From the NCBI GenBank assembly GCA_963729995.1, contig CAVSPF010000003.1, forward strand, positions 1,550,001 to 1,614,000: a stretch of DNA of 64,000 nt. Reading direction: 5' to 3'. Below, in pieces: positions 50,522-59,621 of this stretch. The translations under genes and the position numbers were made by a program. The notes beneath the pieces were generated by a model that was given only the letters and a program-made list of their open reading frames with translations, made no database searches and had not been told where the DNA came from. The DNA comes from VRUE01 sp963729995. GTDB taxonomy: Bacteria; Actinomycetota; Thermoleophilia; Solirubrobacterales; 70-9. Numbering within the stretch: the first letter of the stretch is position 1; every line of letters starts with the position of its first letter.

Positions 50522-51836
50522 GCTTCGGCTTGAACGGTTGCAGGGCGTTGATGCTCGAGTAGCCGACCAGGTAGAGGCGGCGCCCGTCGGAGATCACCGG
50601 CGTGTAGGTGCCGGTGCTGTAATGGAAGACCTGGCGACCGGTCTTCATGTCGTATCCGTTCGTCGAGCCGTCGCTGAACTCGGCCACGTAGACGATGTTC
50701 CCGATCGCCGCGAGCGAGCCGACGACCTCCCCCCCGGCCGAATGCGCCCAGCGCGTTCCCCCCGTCTTCGCGTCGAGCGCGTAGATGTTGCCGTCGAAGG
50801 AGCCGATGTAGACGGTGGGCGGCGTGTCGGGCGTGGCGGCGACGGCCGGCCCGGAGTAGACGTAGCCGCCGGTCGAGTGGGTCCAGGCGAGCGCTCCGGT
50901 CTGCTGGTCGAAGCTGTAGACGCGGTGGTCGTTGTTGCCGGCGTAGACCCGGCCGAAGGCCAGCGCCGGGGTCGAGTAGAACTCACCGGACGTGCCGAAG
51001 CCCTGCCCGAGCGAGCCGCTCCGCCACTTCAGCTTGCCGGTCTTCGCCACGACGGCGTTCATGTAGCCGCCGTAGTCGCCGACGTAGAGGATGCCGTCGC
51101 GGTAGGCGGGCGCCGACTTGACCGGGCCGCCCAGCGTCGTCGCCCAGCGCAGGTGCCCGTTGCGGGTGCTGAGCGCGAACAGCTGGTCGTTTTCGCAGCC
51201 GAAGTAGAGGCTGTTGCCGACCACCGCGGGCGAGGACTCGGCACGGCCGGGCAGCGGGCGCCTCCACAGCAGCTTGCCGGTCTTCGCGTCCAGCTTCACG
51301 ACGTGGCCGGGGACGAGGTTGACTATGTAGAGGCGGTTCTTGTAATAGGTGGGCGAGGAGGCGTTGAGGCGCCCGATGCTGCGTTTCCACAGCACCTTGC
51401 CGGAGTTCGCGTCGAGGGCGAAGGCGGTGCCGTTGTTGTTGACCGCGTAGAGCTTGCCGTTGGCGTAGACGGGTGGGAACTCCAGCAGCGGCCGCTCCAC
51501 GTAGTGCCAGAGCACCCGGTAGGGCGGCTTCACCCCATTCGCCGGCAGGTAGCGCGTGCGCGCGAGGTTGTAGCCGAACAGCGGCCAGTTGACCGTCTTC
51601 GCCTTCGGCTTGGGCGGCGGCTTCTGCGGCTTGAAGGCGACGTTGGGGTTGTTGACGTCTGGGGGGCGCTTCAGCAGCTCGTAGCTGGCCACCGCGCCGG
51701 CGAAAACAGCGACGGCGCCGGCGATGAGGGCGATCGCGAGGCCGCGGCGCTCACGCCAGAGCCGCCTCGGATTGCGCCAGAGGGGACGCTGGGACGCCCC
51801 TCTGGGCTCGTGGGGAACGGGGATCTCCGGGGTCAT
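50448..51836 (-). CDS. membrane-anchored PQQ-like beta-propeller protein
   Basis: 462 residues. One membrane helix (about 33-52, GLAIALIAGAVAVFAGAVAS) then a propeller of seven or so BamB/PQQ repeats, each with a VYA-DaktGkvlW pattern: FALDANSGKVLWKRSIG, KLDAKTGKLLWRRPL, VVAKTGKLKWRSGS, ALDAKTGGTRWAHS. Extracytoplasmic; such repeats often act as scaffolds. Its C-terminus is a basic extension (KPKPKKRAGPARRRSG) that overlaps the 3' end of the convergent GT39-like gene. Lies at the end of the glycan region; function unknown. Confidence 0.87.
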   Translation of the reverse strand: MTPEIPVPHEPRGASQRPLWRNPRRLWRERRGLAIALIAGAVAVFAGAVASYELLKRPPDVNNPNVAFKPQKPPPKPKAKTVNWPLFGYNLARTRYLPANGVKPPYRVLWHYVERPLLEFPPVYANGKLYAVNNNGTAFALDANSGKVLWKRSIGRLNASSPTYYKNRLYIVNLVPGHVVKLDAKTGKLLWRRPLPGRAESSPAVVGNSLYFGCENDQLFALSTRNGHLRWATTLGGPVKSAPAYRDGILYVGDYGGYMNAVVAKTGKLKWRSGSLGQGFGTSGEFYSTPALAFGRVYAGNNDHRVYSFDQQTGALAWTHSTGGYVYSGPAVAATPDTPPTVYIGSFDGNIYALDAKTGGTRWAHSAGGEVVGSLAAIGNIVYVAEFSDGSTNGYDMKTGRQVFHYSTGTYTPVISDGRRLYLVGYSSINALQPFKPKPKKRAGPARRRSGHHPRGRPARGH

Positions 51837-51891
51837 CCTGCGAGCCGCCCATGGTAGGGAATGGGCCTGAAGGCCCTGTGAAGGGGATCGA

Positions 51892-52332
51892 TCAGCGCGT
51901 CGCCGCCCGGCGCTCGGCCTCGGCGACGATCCCGTTCAGCAGCTGCTTGACCGCCAGCTTCACGACGGCGACCACCGCGGCGCCTCCGACGGGCAGGGTG
52001 GGCATCATGCGAACGGCATAGGTCACCCTGGTGCCGTCGCCCTCTGGCGTCAGCTCCACCGTCCCAACGTGGTCGCGCACGGGAGCGCCGGAGAGCACCG
52101 TGTACGAGAAGCGGCGAGGCGGCTCGTAGGTGAGCACCTCCTCGCGCAGCGGCGGGCCGACCGATCGCAGGACGCGGATCGCCCCGACCCCGTTTGGGGG
52201 CGGCTCTCCCTCGCGCTCCAGCTCCGCCTTCCGCAGCCGGGTGATCGCCGCATAGCCGCGATGGTCCGTCAGCACGTCGAAGACGGTCTCGGGAGGCGCG
52301 TTCACCTCGCGCACAAAAGTGAAGCTGGCCAC
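51892..52332 (-). CDS. SRPBCC/polyketide-cyclase-like protein
   Basis: 146 residues of the START/Bet v1-like fold: FTFVREVNAPPETVFDVLTD at the N-terminus, GAIRVLRSVGPPLREEVLTY in the middle and a C-terminal helix LPVGGAAVVAVVKLAVKQLL. These bind hydrophobic ligands in a cavity. Downstream of the metallo-hydrolase gene on the same strand, separated by copy C of the palindromic repeat. Ligand unknown. Confidence 0.85.
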   Translation of the reverse strand: MASFTFVREVNAPPETVFDVLTDHRGYAAITRLRKAELEREGEPPPNGVGAIRVLRSVGPPLREEVLTYEPPRRFSYTVLSGAPVRDHVGTVELTPEGDGTRVTYAVRMMPTLPVGGAAVVAVVKLAVKQLLNGIVAEAERRAATR

Positions 52333-52361
52333 GACCGGCAGGCTACCGGGCGCGCCGGCCC

Positions 52362-52413
52362 GGGACGTGCCGCTTGTTATGTACCTATGGGGTCCGCTAA
52401 CCAGCGGCGCGTC
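52362..52413 (-). repeat. dispersed ~50-bp palindromic repeat, copy C (inverted)
   Basis: On the minus strand GACGCGCCGCTGGTTAGCGG and then GACCCCATAGG match copy B almost base for base; ends are GACGTGCCG (52364-52372) and CGGCGCGTC (52405-52413). The TAG in its CTGGTTAG segment is the stop codon of the hydrolase gene at 52397. Confidence 0.75.
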
Positions 52414-53407
52414 GCCAGCGCTGGGGGTCGGTCCCGGCCACCAGCGCGACTTCGCCGGCGATCGCCATGTGGTCCAGGCAGGAGAGGACGATCTGCAGGA
52501 CCCAGGCGCTGACCGGACCCTGGAGGTTGTCGGGCCCGACGATGTCGGCGACGACCTCGAACGCGGTCTTCTCGCCGGCGGCGAGCGAGTCGCGCACCTT
52601 GCCGAGCAGCTCGTTCACCTGACGGCGCGCCTCGGCGATCTTGACGGCCGGGTCGCGAAACGGGCGGCCGTGGCCCGCCAGCACGAGGCCCACCTCCAGC
52701 GGCTCGATCTCGTCCAGGCTGTGCAGGAACTCGCCGACCGGGTCGGGGGTATGGCCGTGGTCGAAGAAGAGGACGGTGCGCCCGAGCAGGTGGTCGCCGG
52801 AGATCATCAGCTTGCGATCGGGCTGGTGCAGGACGACATGGGACGGCGCGTGGCCGGGCGTCTCATATGCCCGCCAGGCGCCCAGGTCCGTCTCCACCTC
52901 GACGCCCGTGACGAGGTCGCGGTCGGGCTCCACGATCGCGTCGATCCCACTCTCTTCGTCCTCGCTGCGCCCCTCGCGGTAGCGCTCCAGCGCGGCCGCT
53001 GGCACGCCACTCTGGCGGGCAACCTCGAGGCGCTGCTCGAGGGCCGCCGCCGGGTCGTCCGCAAGCAGGCGGACGTGTTCCCAGGCGGGGTGCATCCAAA
53101 GCTCGCAGCCGGCGGCCTCGACGATCGGGGCGGCGAGGCCGTAGTGGTCGGTGTGGGAATGGGTGCAGACGAGAAGGCGGACGTCCTCGAGCCCGAAGCC
53201 GGCCTGGGCGAGGGCCAGGTCGAACTGGCGCAGGCGCCCCTTGCCCCCGATCCCGGTGTCGACGAGGACGATGCCGCCGTCGGCGGCCACCGCCCACACG
53301 TTGCCGTGCGGCACGCCCGGCCAGGGCAGCGGCAACCGCAGCCTCCAGATGCCCGGCAGCACCTTCTCGGTCCGTGGCGCCTCCGGGCGCTTGCGGTCCT
53401 CCGCCAT
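52397..53407 (-). CDS. metallo-beta-lactamase-fold hydrolase
   Basis: 336 residues. Metal-binding T82-H83-S-H85-T-D87-H88 (CTHSHTDHYG), then TPGHAPSHVVLH, ISGDHLLG and LAGHGRP provide the other ligands, with a C-terminal helical LACTB2-like extension. It probably hydrolyses a thioester or nucleic acid-like ester. ATG 53407 is chosen. The final residues WRRAAG and the TAG stop come from repeat copy C, so the natural C-terminus may have been changed by the element. Confidence 0.88.
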   Translation of the reverse strand: MAEDRKRPEAPRTEKVLPGIWRLRLPLPWPGVPHGNVWAVAADGGIVLVDTGIGGKGRLRQFDLALAQAGFGLEDVRLLVCTHSHTDHYGLAAPIVEAAGCELWMHPAWEHVRLLADDPAAALEQRLEVARQSGVPAAALERYREGRSEDEESGIDAIVEPDRDLVTGVEVETDLGAWRAYETPGHAPSHVVLHQPDRKLMISGDHLLGRTVLFFDHGHTPDPVGEFLHSLDEIEPLEVGLVLAGHGRPFRDPAVKIAEARRQVNELLGKVRDSLAAGEKTAFEVVADIVGPDNLQGPVSAWVLQIVLSCLDHMAIAGEVALVAGTDPQRWRRAAG

Positions 53408-53485
53408 AGGCGCCAATCCTCTCAGAGAGTCACTTTCGAAATGAGCGTGAGTCCGGCAAGGCCCGAAACGGCTGCCCAGAACCCC

Positions 53486-53707
53486 TCAGGCGGCCGGCCG
53501 GCGCCTGCGCCTGCGCCCGGCGAGCGTCCTTTCCGCCACGATCCAAACGAGGCCGACGAGGAGAATGGGGACGCCGAAGAACGCGACGACGCCCAGCCCC
53601 GCGGCAACGCTGAGCACCACAATGGCGAGGACCACCGCGAGGGCGAGGTCGGTCGCCAGCGCCCGCCGGGCCCGGACCGCCGGCGACGGCCGTCGCCTCG
53701 CCGTCAT
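53486..53707 (-). CDS. small two-helix membrane protein
   Basis: 73 residues from ATG 53707: basic N-terminus MTARRRPSPAVRARRALATD, two hydrophobic helices (about 21-38 and 42-60) and an arginine-rich tail. The ATG overlaps the stop of the phosphodiester-glycosidase gene (ATGA), so the two are translationally coupled. Positive ends would place both termini inside. No family recognised. Confidence 0.65.
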   Translation of the reverse strand: MTARRRPSPAVRARRALATDLALAVVLAIVVLSVAAGLGVVAFFGVPILLVGLVWIVAERTLAGRRRRRRPAA

Positions 53708-54867
53708 CCGCCCCACCCTTGGTTTTGGCGAAGGTAGACGGCGAAGAAGTCCCGTTCGTCCGGGGTGAGGTAGCGCGTCGGCGGCCTGAACATTTCGGGC
53801 AGCATGTTCGACGGTTCGGCGGCGCCCGGGTGACGGTAGGTGATGAAGCTGGTCCAGTCTTCGTTGATGTCCAGCTCGAGCGCCCGCACCGCCCCCGCCC
53901 GCTTGAGGATTTCCGCCAGCGAGCCAACCGTCTGGTAGTTGGCGGCGGCGTAGATCAGGTTGCCGTGGCTATCGATGCCGAGGCCCGAGCGCCAGACGCG
54001 GACCGCGTTGTTGACCGTGGCGCCCCATTCCGGGCCGTCGCTGAGGTTCGGGTTGAGACGGCCGTTGTAGATGATCGGCGGCAGGTTCTGCTTGGCGAAC
54101 CAGATGCTCGAGCCGCCGGTCGAGCCGCCGTGCCAGCGGACGATGTCGATCCTGCCGTCGCGGTACTCGACCAGGGTTGCGATGCCGTTGACCATCGAGG
54201 CCACCGTGTGCCCGCGGTAGACCAGCCCCGCGTTGGAGGTTTCGAGCGGGAAGCCACCGTTGAAGGTCGCGACGACACGCTTGCGCATCCCCCGTGGCAC
54301 CTCGGCTGGGCCCCGGTGGGAGATTCCCGGCGGCTCGGCGAGTCCCGGCACATAGCTGAGCTGGGTTCGCTTCGAGTCGATCCAGGCGATGCCGGCGACG
54401 AACTGGGGGTATTCGGGATCGCTGCGAAAGGTCGTGAGCAGCACCGGCGGCTGCGGTCCGGCGTGCGCGCCTGCCGCATGCCACACACCCTCGCCGGGCA
54501 GCGCCGGGTGGATGACGGGCTTGATCCGCGGCGGCCGGTAGGGATCGGCGGCCTGCTGGCCTTCTTCGCCGAACACGCCGGCCACGCCGACCTGGGGCAG
54601 GGACTTCAACGGCGGGCCACCCTTGGAGGGAGCGGTAATCGTGTAGTACCAGTTCTCGATCTGGGAGACGAGGGGGTTGCCGCCGTGGGCGCGGAGCCAC
54701 TCGACGCTGGCGACGCCGACGCCGATGTTGCGTGGACCGCTGATCGCACCGATGAAGGAGACGCCGACTGGAATCAGGCAGATCGCCGCCGCAGACAGGA
54801 TCACCCGGCGCAACCGGCGCCACGGTGCGACGCGACCAGTGGGACGTGGATGCCGATCCGTAGCCAT
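53704..54867 (-). CDS. membrane-anchored phosphodiester glycosidase-domain protein (NAGPA-like)
   Basis: 387 residues. A membrane helix (about 20-42) then a domain with TTFRSDPEYPQFVAGIAWID, VVATFNGGFPLET (FNGGF motif), GHTVASMVNGIATLV and the C-terminal RALELDINEDWTSF (D-N/x-E pattern), matching the phosphodiester glycosidase family (PF09992) that cleaves sugar-phosphate phosphodiesters, as on teichoic acid-like polymers. The catalytic region is in the extracytoplasmic part, fitting the glycan context at 46-52 kb. Coupled to a small membrane protein downstream. Confidence 0.82.
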   Translation of the reverse strand: MATDRHPRPTGRVAPWRRLRRVILSAAAICLIPVGVSFIGAISGPRNIGVGVASVEWLRAHGGNPLVSQIENWYYTITAPSKGGPPLKSLPQVGVAGVFGEEGQQAADPYRPPRIKPVIHPALPGEGVWHAAGAHAGPQPPVLLTTFRSDPEYPQFVAGIAWIDSKRTQLSYVPGLAEPPGISHRGPAEVPRGMRKRVVATFNGGFPLETSNAGLVYRGHTVASMVNGIATLVEYRDGRIDIVRWHGGSTGGSSIWFAKQNLPPIIYNGRLNPNLSDGPEWGATVNNAVRVWRSGLGIDSHGNLIYAAANYQTVGSLAEILKRAGAVRALELDINEDWTSFITYRHPGAAEPSNMLPEMFRPPTRYLTPDERDFFAVYLRQNQGWGG

Positions 54868-54942
54868 GCGCCGAAGGTTGCACAGGATAGCTAAGGGAGG
54901 CCTAAGAACCCCTTTAGAGATCCTGAGGAAGCGCCGCTCGAG

Positions 54943-55158
54943 CTAGCTGGCCGCGATGCCGATCGCGAGCAGCGGGAAGCCCGCCATCAGGCCGAGGAAG
55001 GCGCCGATCGCGGCACCCGTGAGGGTGCGGGTGCTGCGTGACCGCGCCCCGGAGATGAAGCCAACCAGGGCACCGAAACCAGCAAATCCGAGTCCGATCC
55101 AGAAGACGGGCGGCATCAGGTCGGCAAGGCTACCGAACCGCCCGTGTCGTCGGTGCAA
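54943..55158 (-). CDS. small glycine-rich membrane protein
   Basis: 71 residues with two helices, PPVFWIGLGFAGFGALVGFI and GAAIGAFLGLMAGFPLLAIG, separated by a basic SGARSRSTRT loop, the glycine-zipper style of small actinobacterial membrane proteins. ATG start. Upstream of it on the same strand is another small membrane protein with a coiled coil; they may be one unit. No family recognised. Confidence 0.6.
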   Translation of the reverse strand: MHRRHGRFGSLADLMPPVFWIGLGFAGFGALVGFISGARSRSTRTLTGAAIGAFLGLMAGFPLLAIGIAAS

Positions 55159-55168
55159 GCGCCCGCGA

Positions 55169-55408
55169 TCAGAGCTGGGTGGCGATCATGCCAGCAAAGC
55201 CGATCGCGAACGTCGCGATCATCCCGCCGCCCAGCTGGAGAATCATTCGGTGGAAGGCGCCCATCTCAGCTCGAAGCTCGCGCAGATCGGCATCGACCCG
55301 CCTGAAGCCCTCATCGACTCGGTGCTGGAGGGCGTCGAAGCGCTGGTCGGTGTGGGCTGCGAAATCATCGAGCCGCTGGTCGGTCCAGGTTTTCCTCATC
55401 GCCTCCAT
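55169..55408 (-). CDS. small coiled-coil membrane protein
   Basis: About 79 residues. The first 50 have repeated FDALQHRVDEGFRRVDADLR heptads (a coiled coil) and the end is a hydrophobic anchor MIATFAIGFAGMIATQL. Similar short proteins with an N-terminal coiled coil and C-terminal anchor are common next to membrane complexes. Start could be 55408 (MEAM) or 55399 (MRKTW). Ten bases before the start of the glycine-rich protein at 55158. Confidence 0.6.
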   Translation of the reverse strand: MEAMRKTWTDQRLDDFAAHTDQRFDALQHRVDEGFRRVDADLRELRAEMGAFHRMILQLGGGMIATFAIGFAGMIATQL

Positions 55409-55502
55409 GATGCCACCGTAGCTGACAACACGTTGCATGTGCGTGCCTGAATGCAAAATCTTTGCAGCACATTGACGGTCGACGGCAGGTAGGTTTGGGG
55501 CC

Positions 55503-56102
55503 GTGAAGCTGCTCGCCTTCAGCGATCTGCACCGTGACCTGAGGCAAGCCGCCAAGCTGGTCGAGATGTCGGCAGAGGCCGACGTGGTGATCGGCGCCGG
55601 CGACTTCGCCTCGGTGCACGAGGGGCTCGGCGAGGTCATCGACGCCCTGGCGGCAATCGAGAAGCCAACCGTGCTGGTGCCCGGTAACAACGAGACCGAG
55701 GCCGCGCTGCGCGAGGCGGCTGCCGGCTGGAGCGCCGCCACCGTGCTGCACGGCGGCGGCGCCACGATCGAGGGCGCGGAGTTCTACGGTCTCGGCGCCG
55801 GGGTGCCCATCACCCCCTGGAGCTGGAGCTTCGACCTCGACGACGACGCAGCCGCCGAGATGCTCGTCCCCTGCCCGGAGGGCGCGATCCTCGTCCTCCA
55901 CTCACCCCCGCAGGGCCATTGCGACACCAATTCCAGCGGCGATCACTTCGGCAGCCCCGCCCTCCTCCGCACCATCGAGGAGAAGCGGCCGCGCCTCGCC
56001 GTCTGCGGCCACATCCACGAGTCCTGGGGCTGCGAAAGCCGCATCGCCACCACCCCCCTCCACAACCTCGGCCCCACCGGCACCTGGCTCGAGACGTCCT
56101 AG
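55503..56102 (+). CDS. calcineurin-like metallophosphoesterase
   Basis: 199 residues, GTG start. Motif order of YfcE-type phosphodiesterases: FSDLHRD (D-x-H), VIGAGDFAS (GD), VPGNNETE (GN-N/E), and CGHIHESW (GHxH). Di-metal enzyme acting on small phosphodiesters. Its TAG stop shares CTAG with the stop of a minus-strand PIN-domain fragment. Substrate unknown. Confidence 0.9.
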   Translation: MKLLAFSDLHRDLRQAAKLVEMSAEADVVIGAGDFASVHEGLGEVIDALAAIEKPTVLVPGNNETEAALREAAAGWSAATVLHGGGATIEGAEFYGLGAGVPITPWSWSFDLDDDAAAEMLVPCPEGAILVLHSPPQGHCDTNSSGDHFGSPALLRTIEEKRPRLAVCGHIHESWGCESRIATTPLHNLGPTGTWLETS

Positions 56103-56185
56103 GCAGGGGCGAGGAAGCCGGCCGGAGAGAGGATCGGGGCTCGGTCGGCGAGATCGAGGAGGTGGCTGTCGCCGGAGACGAGAAA
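56099..56185 (-). pseudogene. C-terminal fragment of a PIN-domain (VapC-like) toxin
   Basis: The minus-strand reading LVSGDSHLLDLADRAPILSP then AGFLAPA matches the end of PIN_3 toxins (a strand, SGD, HLL, ILTPxxFL). Upstream in frame the PIN core is absent: sequence changes to RPIWGRF and then to the MMPL gene region. It is a decayed remnant, about 27 residues, sharing its TAG with the metallophosphoesterase stop. Confidence 0.5.
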
Positions 56186-56211
56186 ACGTCCCCAAATGGG
56201 GCGGAGGACGC

Positions 56212-59200
56212 TCAGACATCGAACCGCGGGACCAGCCGCTCCAGCCAGCCGGGGAACCACCAGACCCGATCGCCGAGCAGCAGCATCAGGGCCGGCAGGA
56301 AGACGATGCGCACCACCGTGGCGTCGAGCAGCACCGCGACCGTCAGCCCGGTTCCCAGCTGGCTGACGTTGGCGATCGGCGCCCCGGCGAAGACGATGAA
56401 GACGGCCATCATGATCGCCGCCGCGCCGGTGATCACCCGGGCTGTCTTCTCGAGGCCGAAGGTGATCGCCGCGGCGTTGTCGCCATCTGCCTCGTGGTGT
56501 TCGCGCATCCGCGTCAGCAGGAAGACCGCGTAGTCGATCGAGAGGCCGAAGATGATTCCGAACATCATCATCGACCCGACCGCGTCGATGTAGGTGTTAC
56601 CGCCCAGCGGCAGGCTCGCGGGCAGGTTGAAGAGGAGGGTGAGGACGCCGAAGGCGACGCCGACGGTTGCCAGGTTGAGCCCGACCGCGATCGCCGCCAG
56701 CGGGATCGCGCGCAGGATGATCATCAGGATCAGGAAGGTGGCGACCGTGATCACGGCGACCAGGATCGGGATCCGTTCCCTGGTCACGCGGCTGTAGTCG
56801 TTTAGCTGGGCGGCGCCGCCGGCGACGCCTGTCGAGAGGCCCGTTTCGCGCCCCATGGCGGACGCGTCGCCTTCCAGCTTCTTGTTCAAGGCGATCGAGC
56901 CGGGGGTGTTGAAGGTGTAGTGGGTGAAGACGATCAGCGTCGCCCCCTGGCCCCCGTTTTCGAGGTCAACCGCCTGGGAGGCCTGGCGGCGCAGGCGCGG
57001 CGAGGCGCCGTCGAGCGCCGAGAGGACGAAGTAGCCGGAGTCAAAGAGGCCCGGCGAGCTGTGTCGCAGGCGGCCGGCCTGGCGCTTTAGCCGCGCCCCG
57101 TTGGAGATGACCCGCACCGTGGCGCGGCGCAGCCCGCTCTGCAGCGGGAGCGAGCGGTGATAGCCCGCGGCCAGCTTCCTCTCCAGGGTCGAGGCGCCGC
57201 CGCTGAGGCGCGAGACGCCGGCGGCGAGCGCGCTGGCGCCGGGGGCAAGGCGGGTGAGGCCACTGGAGAGGGTCACGGCGCCGGCGGCGAGGCGGGCCGA
57301 GCCGGCGGCGAGCCTTTCGTCGGCGCTTTGGATCCGCTTGAGCCCGCTGGAGAGCTCTTCGGCGCTGGTGGTGGTGTGCCTCAATTCCTTGACCGCCGTG
57401 GTCCACCAGAAGCTGTTTTCCACCGATTCTTCGGCCAGGGCGCCGAGCCGTGTCTGCAGGGCGCCGAGGCTTGCCGGCAGGCCGGCCGCGGCGCCCTGGC
57501 GAACGGCTTGCAGCGCGGCGGCGTAGTTGGGGTCGCCCTTGCCCACCGTCATCCCTTCCAGCAGCGCCACGGCCGAGCTCAGCTTTTCTTCGGAGGCCTT
57601 CGCCGAGGCCCCCATGGCGGGGGCTTCGCTGTGGGCGGCGTCGTTTAGGCCCTTCTCCAGCGTGCGCGAGCGGGCAAGCGCGTTGTTGCGAAGGCTGGCG
57701 TCCAGACCGGCGGCGCTCGACCTCACGAAGCCGGCGCCGGTCGTCGCCTGCTGCTGGGCCCCCACCAGGCGGCGGGTGCCCGAGGCGAAGGTGTCAAGAG
57801 CGCTCACGGCGCGCGCGCCGCCGGCCGCCGCGCGGGCGAGGCCGGCGGCGATCGTCGTGGCGCCTTCGCCCGCGCGGGAGGATCCGTCGGCGAGCAGGCC
57901 GGTGCCGTAGGTCGCCTGGGAGAGTCCTTGGCGCAGCTGGGAGACCCCCCCGGCGGCGCGGTTTAGGTTGCGGCCGAGCCGGCCGAGGGATTCCGCCGGC
58001 CCGCCCTTCCTGGCCAGCAGGCTCGCTCCCGTTTCGCGCAGCGGGGCCACGGCGCGAGAGACCTGCTGGGGACCGATCACGGCCTGGACGCCGGGCAGCG
58101 CGGCGATCTTGTCCTGCCAGCGGCCGAGGGCGGCGAGGCGGCTGGGTTCGGTGATCGTCCCGTGATTGGTCGAAGCGATGATCACGAACGGCGCGTCGAA
58201 GCCGGGGGCGATTGTGCGGTTGATCAGTTCGGCGTCCTTGCGCGCCTGATTGCCCGGCGGAAGCTGTGCCTGGCTGGGCGGGCCGGTCTTCAGCCCGATC
58301 GCCGGGGTGGCGAGGATCAAGACGATGGCGCCGATCACCACGCTGGCCAGGGCCGGGCGCCGCAGCGCCGCCGAGACCAGGGTCATCAGGCGCGAGCTGC
58401 CGTTTGCCTGCGCGGAACCGATCCGCCAGCGGTTGACGTTTGCGCCGAGCAGCGTGAGCACGGCCGGGCCCGCGATCGTCGCGGCCCCGACGCTGAGGGC
58501 GACGACCAGTATCACCGTCGCCGCCAGCGAGACGAGCAGGGCGCCGGGCACGACGAAGAGCGCGACCAGCATCGAGATCATCAGGGTGGAGCCGGCGAAG
58601 ATCGTGGTGCGCCCCGCGTGCTTGCGGGTCGCCGCGGCGGCGGCGGCGGGCTCGGCGCCGCCCGCCAGCTCCTCGCGGAAGCGGGAGACCATCAGGAGCG
58701 CGTAGTCGACGCCCAGCGCCAGGCCCATCATCGTGCAGACGAGCAGCGCGAAGGCGTCGACGCTGAACCAGTTGGTGACGATGGTGAGGACGCCGCGCGA
58801 GGCGAGCACGGTGATGGCCCCGAAGGCGAGTGGGATCGCGGCCGCCACCACCGAGCGGAAGACCAGCATCAGGATCAGCAGCAGGAAGGGGATGGCGATC
58901 AGCTCGCCGGTCTCCGAGGCGGCGATCGATTCGTCCTGAAGCGCCTTGGAGAGCGTGGGGAAGCCCGACTGGGTGGCGGTGAGCGGCGGGCGGACCTGCC
59001 GGGCGAGGATCTCGTTCAGCTCGGGGACCGCGTGGTTGACGGCGGTGGCGATGTCGACGTGGAAGTCGACGATGATCAGGGCGCGGCGGGGGCCGGGGCG
59101 CAGGCGCCCGACCGAGCCGCGGTCCCAGGGCGAGAGGGTCGTCACCGCGGGGCTGGCCGCCCGCAGGGCCCGGACCAGGTTGGGGCCCTGTTCGTCGATC

Positions 59201-59409
59201 GCGCTCGCCGGGCCCTGCAGGAGGACGGCGAACAGCGCCGTGGGGCCGAAGTGTTCGCGCAGCATCTGGTTGGCCCGCGAGGAGGCGGTGCCGGAGATGT
59301 CGAGCGAGGTCGGGCTGAGCTTCTGTTCGACGTTCAGCCCCAAGACGGCGAGCGCGAGGGCGACGGCGAGCACCACGGCGAGCACCCGCCGTGGGTGGCG
59401 CAGCATCAT
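56212..59409 (-). CDS. MMPL/RND-family membrane transporter with a long extracytoplasmic repeat loop
   Basis: About 1065 residues. Two RND halves each with helix bundles: the first has VFRSVVAAAIPLAFG, CTMMGLALGVDYALLMVSRF and RTTIFAGSTLMISM; the second has LPLGGNTYIDAVGSMMMFGI and GLSIDYAVFLLTRMREHHEA, the acidic proton-relay motifs of MmpL proteins. Between them is an unusually long loop (about residues 450-830) with YhgE-like repeats such as SARLAAGAVTLSSGLTRLAP and GASALAAGVSRLSGGAS, probably a periplasmic coiled coil. Likely exports a lipid or cell-wall component; cargo unknown. ATG 59409 (MMLRHPRRV) is chosen over an Arg-rich longer reading. Confidence 0.9.
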   Translation of the reverse strand: MMLRHPRRVLAVVLAVALALAVLGLNVEQKLSPTSLDISGTASSRANQMLREHFGPTALFAVLLQGPASAIDEQGPNLVRALRAASPAVTTLSPWDRGSVGRLRPGPRRALIIVDFHVDIATAVNHAVPELNEILARQVRPPLTATQSGFPTLSKALQDESIAASETGELIAIPFLLLILMLVFRSVVAAAIPLAFGAITVLASRGVLTIVTNWFSVDAFALLVCTMMGLALGVDYALLMVSRFREELAGGAEPAAAAAATRKHAGRTTIFAGSTLMISMLVALFVVPGALLVSLAATVILVVALSVGAATIAGPAVLTLLGANVNRWRIGSAQANGSSRLMTLVSAALRRPALASVVIGAIVLILATPAIGLKTGPPSQAQLPPGNQARKDAELINRTIAPGFDAPFVIIASTNHGTITEPSRLAALGRWQDKIAALPGVQAVIGPQQVSRAVAPLRETGASLLARKGGPAESLGRLGRNLNRAAGGVSQLRQGLSQATYGTGLLADGSSRAGEGATTIAAGLARAAAGGARAVSALDTFASGTRRLVGAQQQATTGAGFVRSSAAGLDASLRNNALARSRTLEKGLNDAAHSEAPAMGASAKASEEKLSSAVALLEGMTVGKGDPNYAAALQAVRQGAAAGLPASLGALQTRLGALAEESVENSFWWTTAVKELRHTTTSAEELSSGLKRIQSADERLAAGSARLAAGAVTLSSGLTRLAPGASALAAGVSRLSGGASTLERKLAAGYHRSLPLQSGLRRATVRVISNGARLKRQAGRLRHSSPGLFDSGYFVLSALDGASPRLRRQASQAVDLENGGQGATLIVFTHYTFNTPGSIALNKKLEGDASAMGRETGLSTGVAGGAAQLNDYSRVTRERIPILVAVITVATFLILMIILRAIPLAAIAVGLNLATVGVAFGVLTLLFNLPASLPLGGNTYIDAVGSMMMFGIIFGLSIDYAVFLLTRMREHHEADGDNAAAITFGLEKTARVITGAAAIMMAVFIVFAGAPIANVSQLGTGLTVAVLLDATVVRIVFLPALMLLLGDRVWWFPGWLERLVPRFDV

Positions 59410-59621
59410 CGGGGGGCGAGCCTCACCGCCCCCGCGCAGCCTGGCGCGGCGCCCCCTGCTCCTCCTCCCACGCAGTCTACGCACGCGCGGTAGTTTGCCG
59501 GTCAAGGGGGATGTCGGGTATCGAGGTGTCTGTTAAGTGAACTTGGAGGGTTCGAAGCGTTTCGTTGCCTGTCCTTGGGTAGGTGGTGGTGTCATTTTTG
59601 GGCCATCGCGGGAATCGGCCC

